A DNA stretch of 11,694 bases from NCBI GenBank assembly GCA_022592445.1, contig JABYQR010000695.1, positions 1 to 11,694 of the forward strand, given 5' to 3'. Of this stretch, positions 1 to 7,575 are shown piece by piece. How positions within the stretch are numbered: the stretch's first letter is position 1; each line of letters starts with the position of its first letter. The notes beneath the pieces are model-generated. The model saw only the letters and a list, made by a program, of their open reading frames with translations. It was not told the origin of the DNA and did no database searches. A program made the position numbers and the translations under genes. This DNA is from Cytidiella melzeri. Lineage: Eukaryota; Basidiomycota; Agaricomycetes; Polyporales; Irpicaceae.

Positions 1-281
1 GAGCATCCTACATAACTGAATGGTGCTGACTGAGCCTTTAGTAAGCTCAATAAATTTGGTATATGAAATATGAGTCATGGAGAAGCCTCATGGGACTTCT
101 GCTATTCAGTCATGGAAACTACTGGAACACAATGCAATAAGGTGCAAGTATTGCATCGTGTGTGGCCATAATGATGATGGAATCATGTGCTATGTACTAT
201 CTGATCTTATCTACCTACATATCTAATCTACATTGTCCGTAGATCTGATCTCCAATGATCAGTGATACAATCTTCCTTTGA
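1..281 (+). repeat. Left arm of long inverted repeat
   Basis: Reading inward it begins GAGCATCCTACATAACTGAA. It pairs base by base with the reverse complement of 976-1256. The outer 50 bases are identical in both arms, and mismatches become denser inward. Several mismatches are transitions at CpG-type positions (for example TTGCATCG against TCGCATCG), as expected if methylated cytosines decayed after the arms formed. Confidence 0.85.
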
Positions 282-975
282 GAATATGCATGGCAAGTAG
301 GCTCAAGATGCAAGATGCAAGGTGCAAGCAGGCTTGAGATGCGAAATGCAACGCTTGCAGAGGCAAACTCGAGGGGAAGACATGGGGGGTGTTGAATTCT
401 GAGCTACTCAAGGTACAAACATGCTGTGTTATTGCAAAAGGTCCACATCAAATTATAGGTCTGCATGACAATTGAAGGGGTTGATGAAGAGAGAGAGAGG
501 CTGCTTGAGGTTCTCATATTGATGAGAAAAGTGGCGGGAGACAAGGGAGCGAGTGAACAAGGGGGCTGCAAGGAAACCAAGGGTGGCAAGAGAAAATGCC
601 AGTGTGCTTAAGGCTGCCAAAAGACTTGCAAGAGAACACAGACCAGAACTCCGGCGAGAATCCAAACCACAAATTGAGGCAGCACAAGCTCAAGTGCCCA
701 AACAAGGCACAAGGGCTGAGCCATAGACAAGCTCAAGACGCAAGCTGTAGAACCAGCTCTTGCATGATTCTCGAGACATCTTGCAAGGACTCTTGAGTGA
801 CAAGGAGCTCTGCTTGTTTGTGAGAAGGGGTCCTTGTTTGAGCTTGTTGCATGTCCAGCGGTTTCCGGGTGTATCAGCAGAAGCAAGAGCTCCATGCAGC
901 CAACATCTCCTCAGAACATGGCATTGTCAAGATCCCAGTAGTCAAGACTGTCGCAACAGTAGATCATAGTGTTTG
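282..975. other. Core of the fold-back element, no recognisable gene
   Basis: This 694-base core has no long open frame. A 47-residue ATG frame starts near 467. A basic, helix-prone ATG-less frame at about 532-723 (Arg/Lys/Ala/Glu-rich, containing AARKPRVARENAS) ends at a TAG. Two further frames of 60-70 residues lie at 596-796 and 760-969. None carries a DDE or zinc-finger motif I can name. The basic helical stretch could be a remnant of a transposase tail, but that is a guess. Around 301-365 there is a degenerate run of GCAAGATG/GCAAGGTG-like units, echoed near 730-745 (GCTCAAGACGCAAG). Confidence 0.4.
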
Positions 976-1256
976 TCAAAGCGAGATTGTATCGCTGATT
1001 ATTGGACATCAGATCTATGGACAATATAGATTAGATATGTAGATAGATAAGATCAGATAGTACATAGCATGTGATTCCACCATCCTTATGATCACACACG
1101 ATGCGATACTTGCACCATATGGCATCGTGTTCCAGTAGTTTCCATGACTGAATAGCAGAAGTACCATGAGGCTTCTGCATGACTCATATTTCATATACCA
1201 AATGTATTGAGCTTACTAAAGGCTCAGTCAGCACCATTCAGTTATGTAGGATGCTC
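976..1256 (-). repeat. Right arm of long inverted repeat
   Basis: This is the reverse complement of 1-281, ending in GGATGCTC at 1249-1256. The perfectly matching outer part and the equal arm lengths argue for a genuine terminal inverted repeat rather than chance. Confidence 0.85.
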
Positions 1257-1306
1257 AGTCATCGCTTACATTCTCTATTCAGTAGTATTAGCAAGCAGGA
1301 CTGTGC

Positions 1307-1358
1307 ATTACCAATCATTACTCATAGGATTACCAATACTTACCAATCCTTACTCATA
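1307..1358 (+). repeat. Short imperfect repeats in the LTR U3 region
   Basis: The motif TTACCAAT occurs three times, and the composite ATTACCAATCATTACTCATA recurs as CTTACCAATCCTTACTCATA, about 40-90 bases upstream of the TATA box. Repeats placed like this in LTRs often act as activator-binding sites; no specific factor is assigned. Confidence 0.5.
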
Positions 1359-1397
1359 TGACTTTACTGTAGCATTAGTAATCTAGTTGCAGACATG

Positions 1398-1405
1398 TAT
1401 ATATA
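1398..1405 (+). promoter_or_regulatory. TATA box of the copia-type LTR
   Basis: TATATATA within GTATATATACC lies about 95 bases before the LTR end and just downstream of the short U3 repeats. It would start transcription rightward, toward the leader frames and gag. Confidence 0.5.
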
Positions 1406-1496
1406 CCGCTCCTAGAGAGCAGAGAAATAAGAAGACACTTACTCCCAGAGTTAGTTGACTCTCCTAGTCATCCCCTACACTCGTAACTTTCAAACA

Positions 1497-1511
1497 GGTT
1501 ATGAGCCCCGG
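1497..1511 (+). promoter_or_regulatory. Primer binding site, initiator-Met tRNA anticodon-arm type
   Basis: GGTTATGAGCCCCGG directly follows the LTR end. Its core GGTTATGAGCCC is complementary to the anticodon stem-loop of eukaryotic initiator tRNA-Met (…GGGCUCAUAACCC…). Copia-type elements such as Drosophila copia and yeast Ty5 prime from this internal part of the tRNA rather than from its 3' end. The match was made by eye to the general tRNA-iMet anticodon arm, not to this organism's tRNA. Confidence 0.65.
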
Positions 1512-2298
1512 CTTCTAACTCTTCTTACCACTCCTCTACTCTGAAACCATCCTCAAGCTCGACATTACACAACTGTTACTTTGTGAGTAACATTTCTTTC
1601 TACACATTGTAGGCCACTTTGTAGTAGAAGTCCCAGTTGTAGTAGACTAAGCCTTGCCTCTCCTCGCCCATTATTCCCATAACTATTTTCTACAGAATTG
1701 CCCCTGCTTTCTTACCCCTGGAACACGCGCACAGTCACATCCAATCGGTAGCCTACACCTCACAAGTGTTCTTGGCTTGTGATTCACTATCAGAATCACG
1801 CACCTACTCGGACAAAGCCCAATAAGGTGGCGTCCAGAGGTGATCGAAAGGGTCTTTTGTCTTAGACAATTGGGAGGCTGTGAAAAGCGGTGAAAGGAGG
1901 GAAAGTAGGCGTCACCTTGAGCTCGTGACTCAGGGGACTAAAAGGGAGCTGTGTACGACGCACAGTTAACACCCTTGGCATTCCCAATTCGTCGGTTTTT
2001 GTAGAATTTAGTAGAGGCTTATGTCGAACTTTGTTACTTTTGGTTTCACGGAGATTTTGTCTCCTGCACATTCGCATATTAGTTACGCGCGCTCTATTTG
2101 TTTCACCATTGCTTATCGTTCGGTTGAAGTTGAATTTGGGGATAATTTTCGTGAAGAATCTCTTGTGCAAGAGTTTTTCTCACAGTTTATTCCTTTCACA
2201 GAAATTCCTCGCACACTTCCGAGAATTATTTTCTGGATTGACACCGATAACCGACGAGCACTTAAACCCACATTCCGTTTCACCCACGAATTTTAAAC
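1512..2298 (+). other. Leader sequence without a convincing gene
   Basis: This is the untranslated leader between the primer site and the first long frame. Two overlapping frames of 91 and 102 residues (2021-2296 and 2031-2339) look like chance openings: they overlap in different frames and neither shows a motif. The 91-residue one stops only two bases before the ATG at 2299, so a short upstream ORF role is possible. Nothing else was recognised here. Confidence 0.5.
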
Positions 2299-3663
2299 AT
2301 GCCTGCCCGTCGTACCAATGCTATCTTCGAAAGGGCTGAACAGCGTTCCAGGAACTGGGAACAGTTTTTGGGAAGACATACTGAGCGAGTTCGCCTGGCC
2401 GGAGGTAACACTCTGCAAATTCGACAAATCGAACCGAACCAGCTAAGGTTCAATTACGATCGTGTGGAATCTACAACGGACCATCACCATCATACATTCT
2501 TTCTCAGTACCATCCCGAACCATCAATGGAATACCGAGGCTAGAGAAGCTCGCCACACCGATTGAGAGGGGGGAAATTCGCAAAGCGCACAGTCTAACAA
2601 TCGTCGCGCCCCTCCTGCCACCTTCAACCGCGAATCCCTTTGCCCACGTCTGCGTCCACAGGAAGCGGTGAATTGTATCATCAACAACATCCGCACCTCC
2701 GTTCACGCAGACATGCATCGAAGGGGGGACAATACTCCTCGTCTTGCAGAGCTCTACAACGAGCAGCAACGCCGCCAGACCACCTCTCAGCCACAAAGAC
2801 AGCCGACTGCACCTCGTGGACGAGGTTTCCGCACAAACCACCGCGGACAAGTTCAATTCGAACTGGAGCAAGCCCGTGCCACCCGTCGCAGCGAACGGAG
2901 CCAGTCTCCACTTCCTCGTCAACCACCTCGACCACGCACTCCCGCCGTACCCGTTAACGTCGAACAAGATGTACCTATGGTTCCGCCGTCACCAGTCACC
3001 TCGAGCACCACCATCATCAACGAGCCCGTCGAAACCATTGTAGAGTTCTTTGGGGAAGAGCGCCCTGTCGCTCCAACCACTGAGCTTCATGATGCGAGCT
3101 CATACTTCTTCAAGTGGGATGAATTGACCGGGACTGCGTTGCAAAACGCACAGGACGTCGCCGACAAGATCTGGGATGGCAAGTTCACCGACGCCGAGCC
3201 ACACATCATGGATGCCATGTCTTTCATCACAGACAATGGTGTGGTGCTCAAGTCGAACATCGAAGGAGGAGGCTGTTGCCTGTTCTTTGCGCTTGAAGAG
3301 GACCAAATCGAGTCGTACAAATTTATTGCAGCATCAGCTCGAGTTGCAATAATGATGCGACACGGTTTTGTCTGGTATCGCACAGATGGGGAACGGGAAC
3401 CATTCCAGCTCCAACACAACGACTTCCACACTGCTATGCAGGTCGTCCAAGGCAACGATAAGTTCAGCGAGCGAAAGCTTGTTCAAATCATCGCCTGGTG
3501 CCTCAAGCAGAACGACGACTGAACCACAATGTCCGAAGAGGTCAAGGACCAAATTCGAGACTGGTCACAGCCAGCTGAGAAAGGACAGATTGTCGAGCAG
3601 CCGACTGAGGAGAATGAGCTTCTCCAGATGTTGGACAGGATGGTAGCTAGAAATAGCGAGTAA
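2299..3663 (+). pseudogene. Unrecognised 455-codon leader frame with two in-frame TGA codons
   Basis: One frame runs from ATG 2299 (good context AAACATGCC) to TAA 3661-3663. Only TGA at 2563-2565 and TGA at 3520-3522 interrupt it; CGA (Arg) to TGA by a C-to-T change would explain both. The product would have a basic Arg/Gln-rich N-terminus, a stretch with an RGRG motif near 2813-2832, a Pro/Ser-rich middle (about 2900-3010), then a globular acidic/hydrophobic C-terminal half. Around 3265-3294 the sequence GGGCCLFFALE resembles the catalytic-Cys segment of OTU-type cysteine proteases (usual form DGxCLF). The Asp expected three residues before the Cys is Gly, and no convincing catalytic His was found. 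The gene is unidentified. It lies between the copia primer site and gag, so it is either an accessory frame of that element or unrelated DNA captured by it. Intact length without frameshift argues that it coded for protein until recently. Confidence 0.5.
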
Positions 3664-3855
3664 ACGGGCGACTGAAACTTGAGCAATTCCGCACATGTAA
3701 CATATAAAATATTGCGATGTGTATTTGTACATTTGTACATGGTCACTTTCAACAAGTTTCTGTAGTTGTACTTGTAGTACTTTTGTACCACCTTTCCTTC
3801 GTCTCTGCCATCTTGTTGAATCGTTAGTAACCCGTCTTATGTTTCCTGTAGATAA
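3664..3855 (+). other. T-rich spacer between the two leader frames
   Basis: This short non-coding stretch has repeated TTGTAC/TGTACAT units (about 3720-3792) and ends near CCTGTAG. It could hold the 3' end of the upstream frame's transcript or an intron acceptor for the next frame. Neither can be confirmed from sequence alone. Confidence 0.3.
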
Positions 3856-4467
3856 ACTTGTAAAAATCTGGCACCGCATTGTAAACAACAATATCACTTC
3901 TTCGATACCACAAACAAGTGCGACACATCTTTTGCCTTCTCTGAACGATATCTCTCGTCTTGTGTCACTCAACCTTGTCCATATCGTCTATTTGGACAAG
4001 ACAGAGCTGATTACTTTGGAGACACCAATCCAGTTGCTGTATACTCTGAAGGACGATATATCGTTCCTAACGACGAACAGCTCGGTGAAATCAATCCAGA
4101 GAATATCGGAGAAGAACCGCATCTTGATTGGGATCTTATTGTTGACAACACTTCAACTCCATCCTCACCATCTCCGGAACCTCAAACCAGAGAAGAAGAA
4201 TCTATATCCGCGATCACAGCAGTTGCAGTTTCATCAGCGTCTACGTTAATCGAATCTCCGCCACGTCGATCAAAGGTAGACATACCAGACACGATCGAAT
4301 CTGCATCAGAATCTGATTCTGAAGTAGAACATCTTCTAGACGAAGATAGTGACGTTGAGGACAACGCTCTTGAACCGCTTCTACCAGAAATACCTCTGTT
4401 GATCAACGAATACTATAGTAGATTTCACGGAGAGGAGTTTGATATTGTATACTTCTTCTTACCATGA
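3856..4467 (+). CDS. Open frame without ATG, acidic Ser/Glu/Asp-rich, overlapping gag start
   Basis: About 203 codons are open from the stop at 3853-3855 to TGA 4465-4467. There is no ATG anywhere in the frame, so translation would need splicing, a frame change from upstream, or decay of the start. The first part is Cys/Phe/Tyr-containing. The middle reads like ordinary coding sequence (for example FGDTNPVAVYSEG near 4015-4053). About 4285-4370 is strongly acidic (ESASESDSEVEHLLDEDSD). The TGA overlaps the gag ATG as ATGA, an arrangement used for termination-reinitiation or frameshifting. It is in the same reading phase as 2299-3663, so it could be a later exon of one gene. A competing ATG frame of 176 residues covers 3719-4249 in another phase; its Leu/Ser/Thr-rich composition looks less gene-like. 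Not recognised. Confidence 0.35.
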   Translation, partial: TCKNLAPHCKQQYHFFDTTNKCDTSFAFSERYLSSCVTQPCPYRLFGQDRADYFGDTNPVAVYSEGRYIVPNDEQLGEINPENIGEEPHLDWDLIVDNTSTPSSPSPEPQTREEESISAITAVAVSSASTLIESPPRRSKVDIPDTIESASESDSEVEHLLDEDSDVEDNALEPLLPEIPLLINEYYSRFHGEEFDIVYFFLP

Positions 4468-5333
4468 GTTCCGACGAAATCCAGAAGCTAGCTAAGGATG
4501 ACAAACCAGTTCTTAAAGGCAATAACTATCAAGAATGGAGGATGGCTATGCAGGCCACTCTGATGTTCATTGATGGTTGGGACATTGTCACCGGAGCTAG
4601 CACGGAACCAGGCTCTCCTGCTGATGCAGCAGTGATTGCTAAATGGAAGACGTTGAATATACGAGCGGCTGGATACCTCTTGTCAAAGATTTCTTTCGAT
4701 ATTATCAAGTCCAAACTTGACGACGACAACATCACTGATGCAAAGTACATCTGGGACACCATGAAGAAAGAGTACGAAAAGTCCAACGTACTCGAGAGCA
4801 TGGTCACGTTCAAGAAATTGAACAACCTGGTCTTTGATGAAAATGAAGAAATACGTCCTCAGATCGAAAAGTACCAGACCATGATCAAAGATGTCACTAC
4901 TGCTGGTCTCACTCTTGACGACAAAATGAAGGCTTTCCTGTTGCTGGGAAAACTTCCTCCTTCATATGATCTTGCTTTATCCGCATACATCAGCACTATC
5001 GATGACCTGAAGAACTTGACCTTGAGTAACATCATTCCTAAGATTGAAGCCGAGGAAACTAGGCGTCTTTCTAACGAAGTAGGCACCTCTGGATCAAGGA
5101 TAACTCAAGTCAAGCGATTCAATAAAGGTTCAAAGAGATGTGACAGATGTGGCAAGACCAATCACTCTACCGAGGAGCACTGGGACACTAAACCATCCAA
5201 TAACAATACTCGGAAGAACAAGTCGTCTGGAGCGCAGAAAATCAGCAGCAGAACAAGAAGAAACAGGACAACAAGAATGGGAAAAAGGATCAGAAGGGAA
5301 AAGGAAAAGCACGAGTTCAAAGTGTTAACGTAG
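4464..5333 (+). CDS. Copia-type Gag (capsid-nucleocapsid), frameshifted at the C-terminus
   Basis: Gag assembles the virus-like particle and packages the element RNA in the cytoplasm. The 289-residue frame begins at ATG 4464. The N-terminus has the copia Gag signature (VLKGNNYQEWRMAMQ, residues 16-30), followed by a helical capsid-like region ending near residue 200. A zinc-knuckle-like motif is at residues 226-239 with spacing CX2CX4HX4H; copia knuckles normally end in Cys. The original Lys/Asn/Gln-rich tail lies in another frame (NKKKQDNKNGKKDQKGKGK) from about 5240, restored if one A were added to the run at 5238-5241. The last 30 residues read from this frame (ISSRTRRNRTTR…) are therefore out of frame. 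The start overlaps the stop of the upstream frame. Confidence 0.85.
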   Translation: MSSDEIQKLAKDDKPVLKGNNYQEWRMAMQATLMFIDGWDIVTGASTEPGSPADAAVIAKWKTLNIRAAGYLLSKISFDIIKSKLDDDNITDAKYIWDTMKKEYEKSNVLESMVTFKKLNNLVFDENEEIRPQIEKYQTMIKDVTTAGLTLDDKMKAFLLLGKLPPSYDLALSAYISTIDDLKNLTLSNIIPKIEAEETRRLSNEVGTSGSRITQVKRFNKGSKRCDRCGKTNHSTEEHWDTKPSNNNTRKNKSSGAQKISSRTRRNRTTRMGKRIRREKEKHEFKVLT

Positions 5334-5640
5334 AAACTATGCCTGTATTGAGACTGAGTCTTTCAAATGATCACTGGTTCACTCTATTCCTCGCACGAGC
5401 GTGATACTGTCCAATGGCTTATTGACAGTGGCGCGAGTAGCCATATCACTAACCAATATTCTGACTTTGTACAATATTCCGCTGCAGTGAAACCCGGATT
5501 CTGTTCGGTTGCAGGAAGGAAAATGTCACTTCAGATATTGGGAAGGGGGACTGTGATTATTGCTCAACGCTCAAAAATGGTGTAGTAAGCCGTGCCACCC
5601 TTCAGAACGTTCTTTATATCCCAGACGCAGTTACTCGATT
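5240..5640 (+). pseudogene. Copia protease region, split over three frame segments
   Basis: The aspartic protease would cut the Gag-Pol precursor. The active-site motif WLIDSGASSHIT is at about 5416-5451, in the copia form D-S-G-A. A flap-like ILGRGTVII segment follows at about 5535-5561. The natural order runs from the Gag tail frame (to about 5395, where it meets TGA), into the 5367-5585 frame for the active site, then from about 5550 into a third frame with TLQNVLYIPDAV, the conserved end of copia protease. Three frame changes within about 300 bases mean no complete protease can be made. Confidence 0.75.
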
Positions 5641-6600
5641 TTTGCACCTTGTAAGGCTTTGGCCAATGGCTATACAAGTCAAATCACAGCGAAAGGCTGG
5701 ACTAACAAACAAGGGCAAAGATTTCCTGTATGGAAACTGTGACGACGCAGGCATGTACCACATAAATGCGCGCATAGTAAAGCGACAAGAGACAGTAGCA
5801 GCCATAAAGACCTCTGATAATTATCTGTTGTGGCATAATAGGCTAGGACATCCATGGAAGCGCATTGTTGAGAATCTTCACAAAGGGACTAAGGGATTAC
5901 CTGAGCGTATCTCTGTTCCGTCCTCAACTGCTCCATGCCACGGATGTGAACTTGGTCGAGGAAAGCAACTTCCAAAACCACCCTCTTTATCACGAGCCAA
6001 GGAGCCACTAGAACTGGTTCACTCGGACTTAGTTGAATTTCCTTCGCTTTCAATTGATGGTTATAAGTACGCCATGACTCTCTTAGACGATGCTACTGGT
6101 ATGGGGGAACAATGTTACCTCAAGCATAAAAACCAAGCATTATCCGAGTTAAGAGATGGAAAACATGGGCGGAAAACCAGACTGGTCGAAAGATGAGAAG
6201 TTTCACAGTGATAGGGGTACAGAGTTCTTGAATGATAAGTTCACTAAATACTACATCAGTATGGTATAGAACGTCAGACATCCACGCCTTATTCACATCA
6301 GCAGAATGGTAGAGCGGAACGATGGCAGCAGACAATTGTTTATAAAGCAGAAGCCATGCGTCACCACGCTGGTCTTTCTAACGGCTTTTGGAAGTTGTCA
6401 TGCGAGGCTGCAGTATACGTTTATAACCGCCTACCAAGTCAGCATCTTAATTGGCACACACCTATTGAGAAATTTTTGGGTGAAAAACCTGATATTTCTC
6501 GCCTTCGTGTATTTGGATGTCGCGCATACGTCTTTATACACCAGGAACTTGTCAGAACAAGCTGTCTGCCAAGGCAGCTCCTATGATATTTGTTGGATAT
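5640..6600 (+). pseudogene. Copia integrase (zinc domain and catalytic core), multiply frameshifted
   Basis: Integrase joins the element cDNA to chromosomal DNA in the nucleus. The HHCC zinc domain (GAG-pre-integrase) is visible as LWHNRLGH near 5828-5851 and CHGCELGRG near 5937-5963. The core shows LVHSDL (first Asp, about 6014-6031), HSDRGTEF (second Asp, about 6204-6227) and QNGRAERW (Glu, about 6302-6325). There are 35 residues between the second Asp and the Glu once frames are followed, the expected D,D35,E spacing. Frame changes occur near 5640, 5720, 6155, 6200, 6262 and 6560. The longest piece is 5642-6196. All catalytic residues survive in sequence but not in one frame. Confidence 0.85.
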
Positions 6601-7530
6601 GAACCTGGTCTTAAGGGTTACCGGTTCTGGGATAAACAACGGATAGTCTTAGCGACCGACGTAAAGTTTGACGAGAATACTTTCCCATATCGTACCGATC
6701 TTGATACTTCTCTTTCCAAACAACCCCAATCCGACGATAATCCACAACCTCTACATGATATCGATTTACCTTTTGTTGATGAGGACGATGATGCTGGTCA
6801 CAATGAGCTTGATGATAGAGATGATAATCATCCAAGACAACAAGAACCGCAGAATCCTCCTCAGCAGCCTGTACCTCAGCCAAGAGCACCCACTCGTAAT
6901 ACCCGCAGCACACCAGTCAGTAGACCGCAGCAAGCACTGCCTCAGCCTTCACGTTCAAACGCACGTCAACCAGTACAGCAGCAACCACCGTCTCGACCAA
7001 AGAGATCAACTGCTGGAAAGAATCCTTCGCTTGGCTTTAATCCAGTCGACGAAGTGAAGCGTAATGAACAGGCAGTTGCACGCGATAAGGGTGTTGAAAA
7101 GCGACAAAAGGAGCAAACGGCTAAATGGAGAGAATCAACGAAGCCAGCAGTACCTGGACCAGTAAGACGTACAGCGTCTAATCCAGTACCTGGATCTTCT
7201 AGATTACCTTCGACACCGGAGGAATCGAACATTGATCTCCCATCTGATCTACCAAGTCAATCGGAGGGTCAATCTGAATCTCTAGAACATATATTGTCTT
7301 CATATGTCACGGCGTTCGCAATGAACGAATTTCCTCAGACTTGGAAACAAGCGATGAAAAGTGACAATAGAGATTTATGGTACGCTGCTGCACAAGACGA
7401 AATTGCCTCTCAAATGAAGAATGGCACTTGGAAGCTTGTTAAACGACCAGACCCTTCACGGAAAATAGTAAAATGCAAATGGGTCTTTGCAGTCAAATCT
7501 GAGGGTTGTTACAAAGCACGTCTTGTGTAA
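6560..7530 (+). pseudogene. Copia integrase C-terminus, Pro/Gln-rich linker and truncated reverse transcriptase
   Basis: This one uninterrupted frame (open from 6517) starts with the integrase C-terminal part (PMIFVGYEPGLKGYRFWD, about 6580-6633). It continues through an acidic then Pro/Gln/Arg-rich linker (about 6700-7250). Last is the N-terminal part of a copia reverse transcriptase with the conserved set W-K-Q-A-M, DEIASQMKNGTWKLV and KCKWVFAVKSEG. It ends CYKARLV then TAA at 7528-7530, exactly where AKGF-type sequence normally follows. The fingers, palm with YVDD and the whole RNase H are absent. Only about 35 bases separate the stop from the polypurine tract, so a large internal deletion is the simplest explanation. 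Confidence 0.85.
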
Positions 7531-7565
7531 CAGTAATGCTACACTCACCAGATAAGTTGGTTAAC

Positions 7566-7575
7566 TTGAGGGGGA
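7566..7575 (+). promoter_or_regulatory. Polypurine tract of the copia element
   Basis: TTGAGGGGGA within GGTTAACTTGAGGGGGA is the usual fungal and plant copia plus-strand primer, normally followed at once by the TG of the 3' LTR. Here the next bases are TGTGGTGAG, which also form the end of the minus-strand chromovirus LTR. Confidence 0.65.

Larger units (their letters stand above)
1..1256. mobile_element. Fold-back (long terminal inverted repeat) non-autonomous element
   Basis: The first and last 281 bases are reverse complements of each other with about twenty mismatches and no net indel. They enclose a core of about 690 bp without a convincing transposase frame. This matches a non-autonomous DNA transposon with long terminal inverted repeats (MULE-like or fold-back) or a MITE-like derivative; the superfamily cannot be named. 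The left arm starts at the first base of the window, so the true left end and any target-site duplication cannot be seen, and the arms may extend further. The right arm abuts sequence with LTR character, so the element may have inserted in or beside a copia LTR. An inverted duplication made without a transposase is the main alternative. Confidence 0.75.
1257..1496 (+). repeat. Partial 5' LTR (3' portion) of a copia-type element
   Basis: The segment ends in ACA directly before a primer binding site and has a TATA box about 95 bases from that end, as expected for the U3-R-U5 part of a fungal LTR. The 5' boundary is not visible: no TG start can be fixed, and the fold-back element may have cut it. 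No second copy of this LTR lies in the window; the LTR at 7576-8253 is different in sequence. The call rests on the TATA box, the CA end and the adjacent primer site. Confidence 0.55.
1257..7575 (+). mobile_element. Ty1/copia-type LTR retrotransposon, degenerate, 3' LTR not seen
   Basis: The order is LTR end, primer site, long leader, Gag, protease, integrase, start of reverse transcriptase, polypurine tract. Integrase preceding reverse transcriptase is the defining copia arrangement. Most of reverse transcriptase and all of RNase H are missing, pol has about nine frame changes, and no 3' LTR follows because the chromovirus LTR starts at 7576. The element cannot move on its own. The leader of nearly 3 kb is far longer than usual for fungal copia elements. 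It is possible that 1257-~4460 and the gag-pol part derive from different elements. Confidence 0.65.

Noticed and set aside
608..895. 95-residue hydrophobic minus-strand frame in the fold-back core
   Set aside because: It is the antisense of basic, Lys/Arg-rich plus-strand frames, which gives Leu/Val-rich shadows. It has no motif and no supporting signals.
1862..2170. 102-residue minus-strand frame in the leader
   Set aside because: It has no recognisable motif, lies on the strand opposite to all copia signals, and overlaps two other chance frames.
2443..2967. 174-residue minus-strand frame
   Set aside because: It is antisense to the Arg/Pro/Gln-rich leader protein. Its composition is that expected of a shadow and no domain is visible.
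2563..3522. In-frame TGA codons as selenocysteine or programmed readthrough
   Set aside because: Fungi lack selenoprotein machinery, with few exceptions, and no hairpin or readthrough context was seen. CGA-to-TGA decay is simpler.
5240..5395. Gag-to-protease frame changes as programmed ribosomal frameshifting
   Set aside because: Two opposite shifts about 155 bases apart, with no clear slippery site plus structure, followed by many more shifts, fit indel decay or sequencing errors better.
6668..7057. 129-residue plus-strand frame overlapping the copia linker
   Set aside because: It is Ile/Met/Leu-rich shadow translation of the Asp/Asn-rich linker. The other frame continues into recognisable reverse transcriptase.
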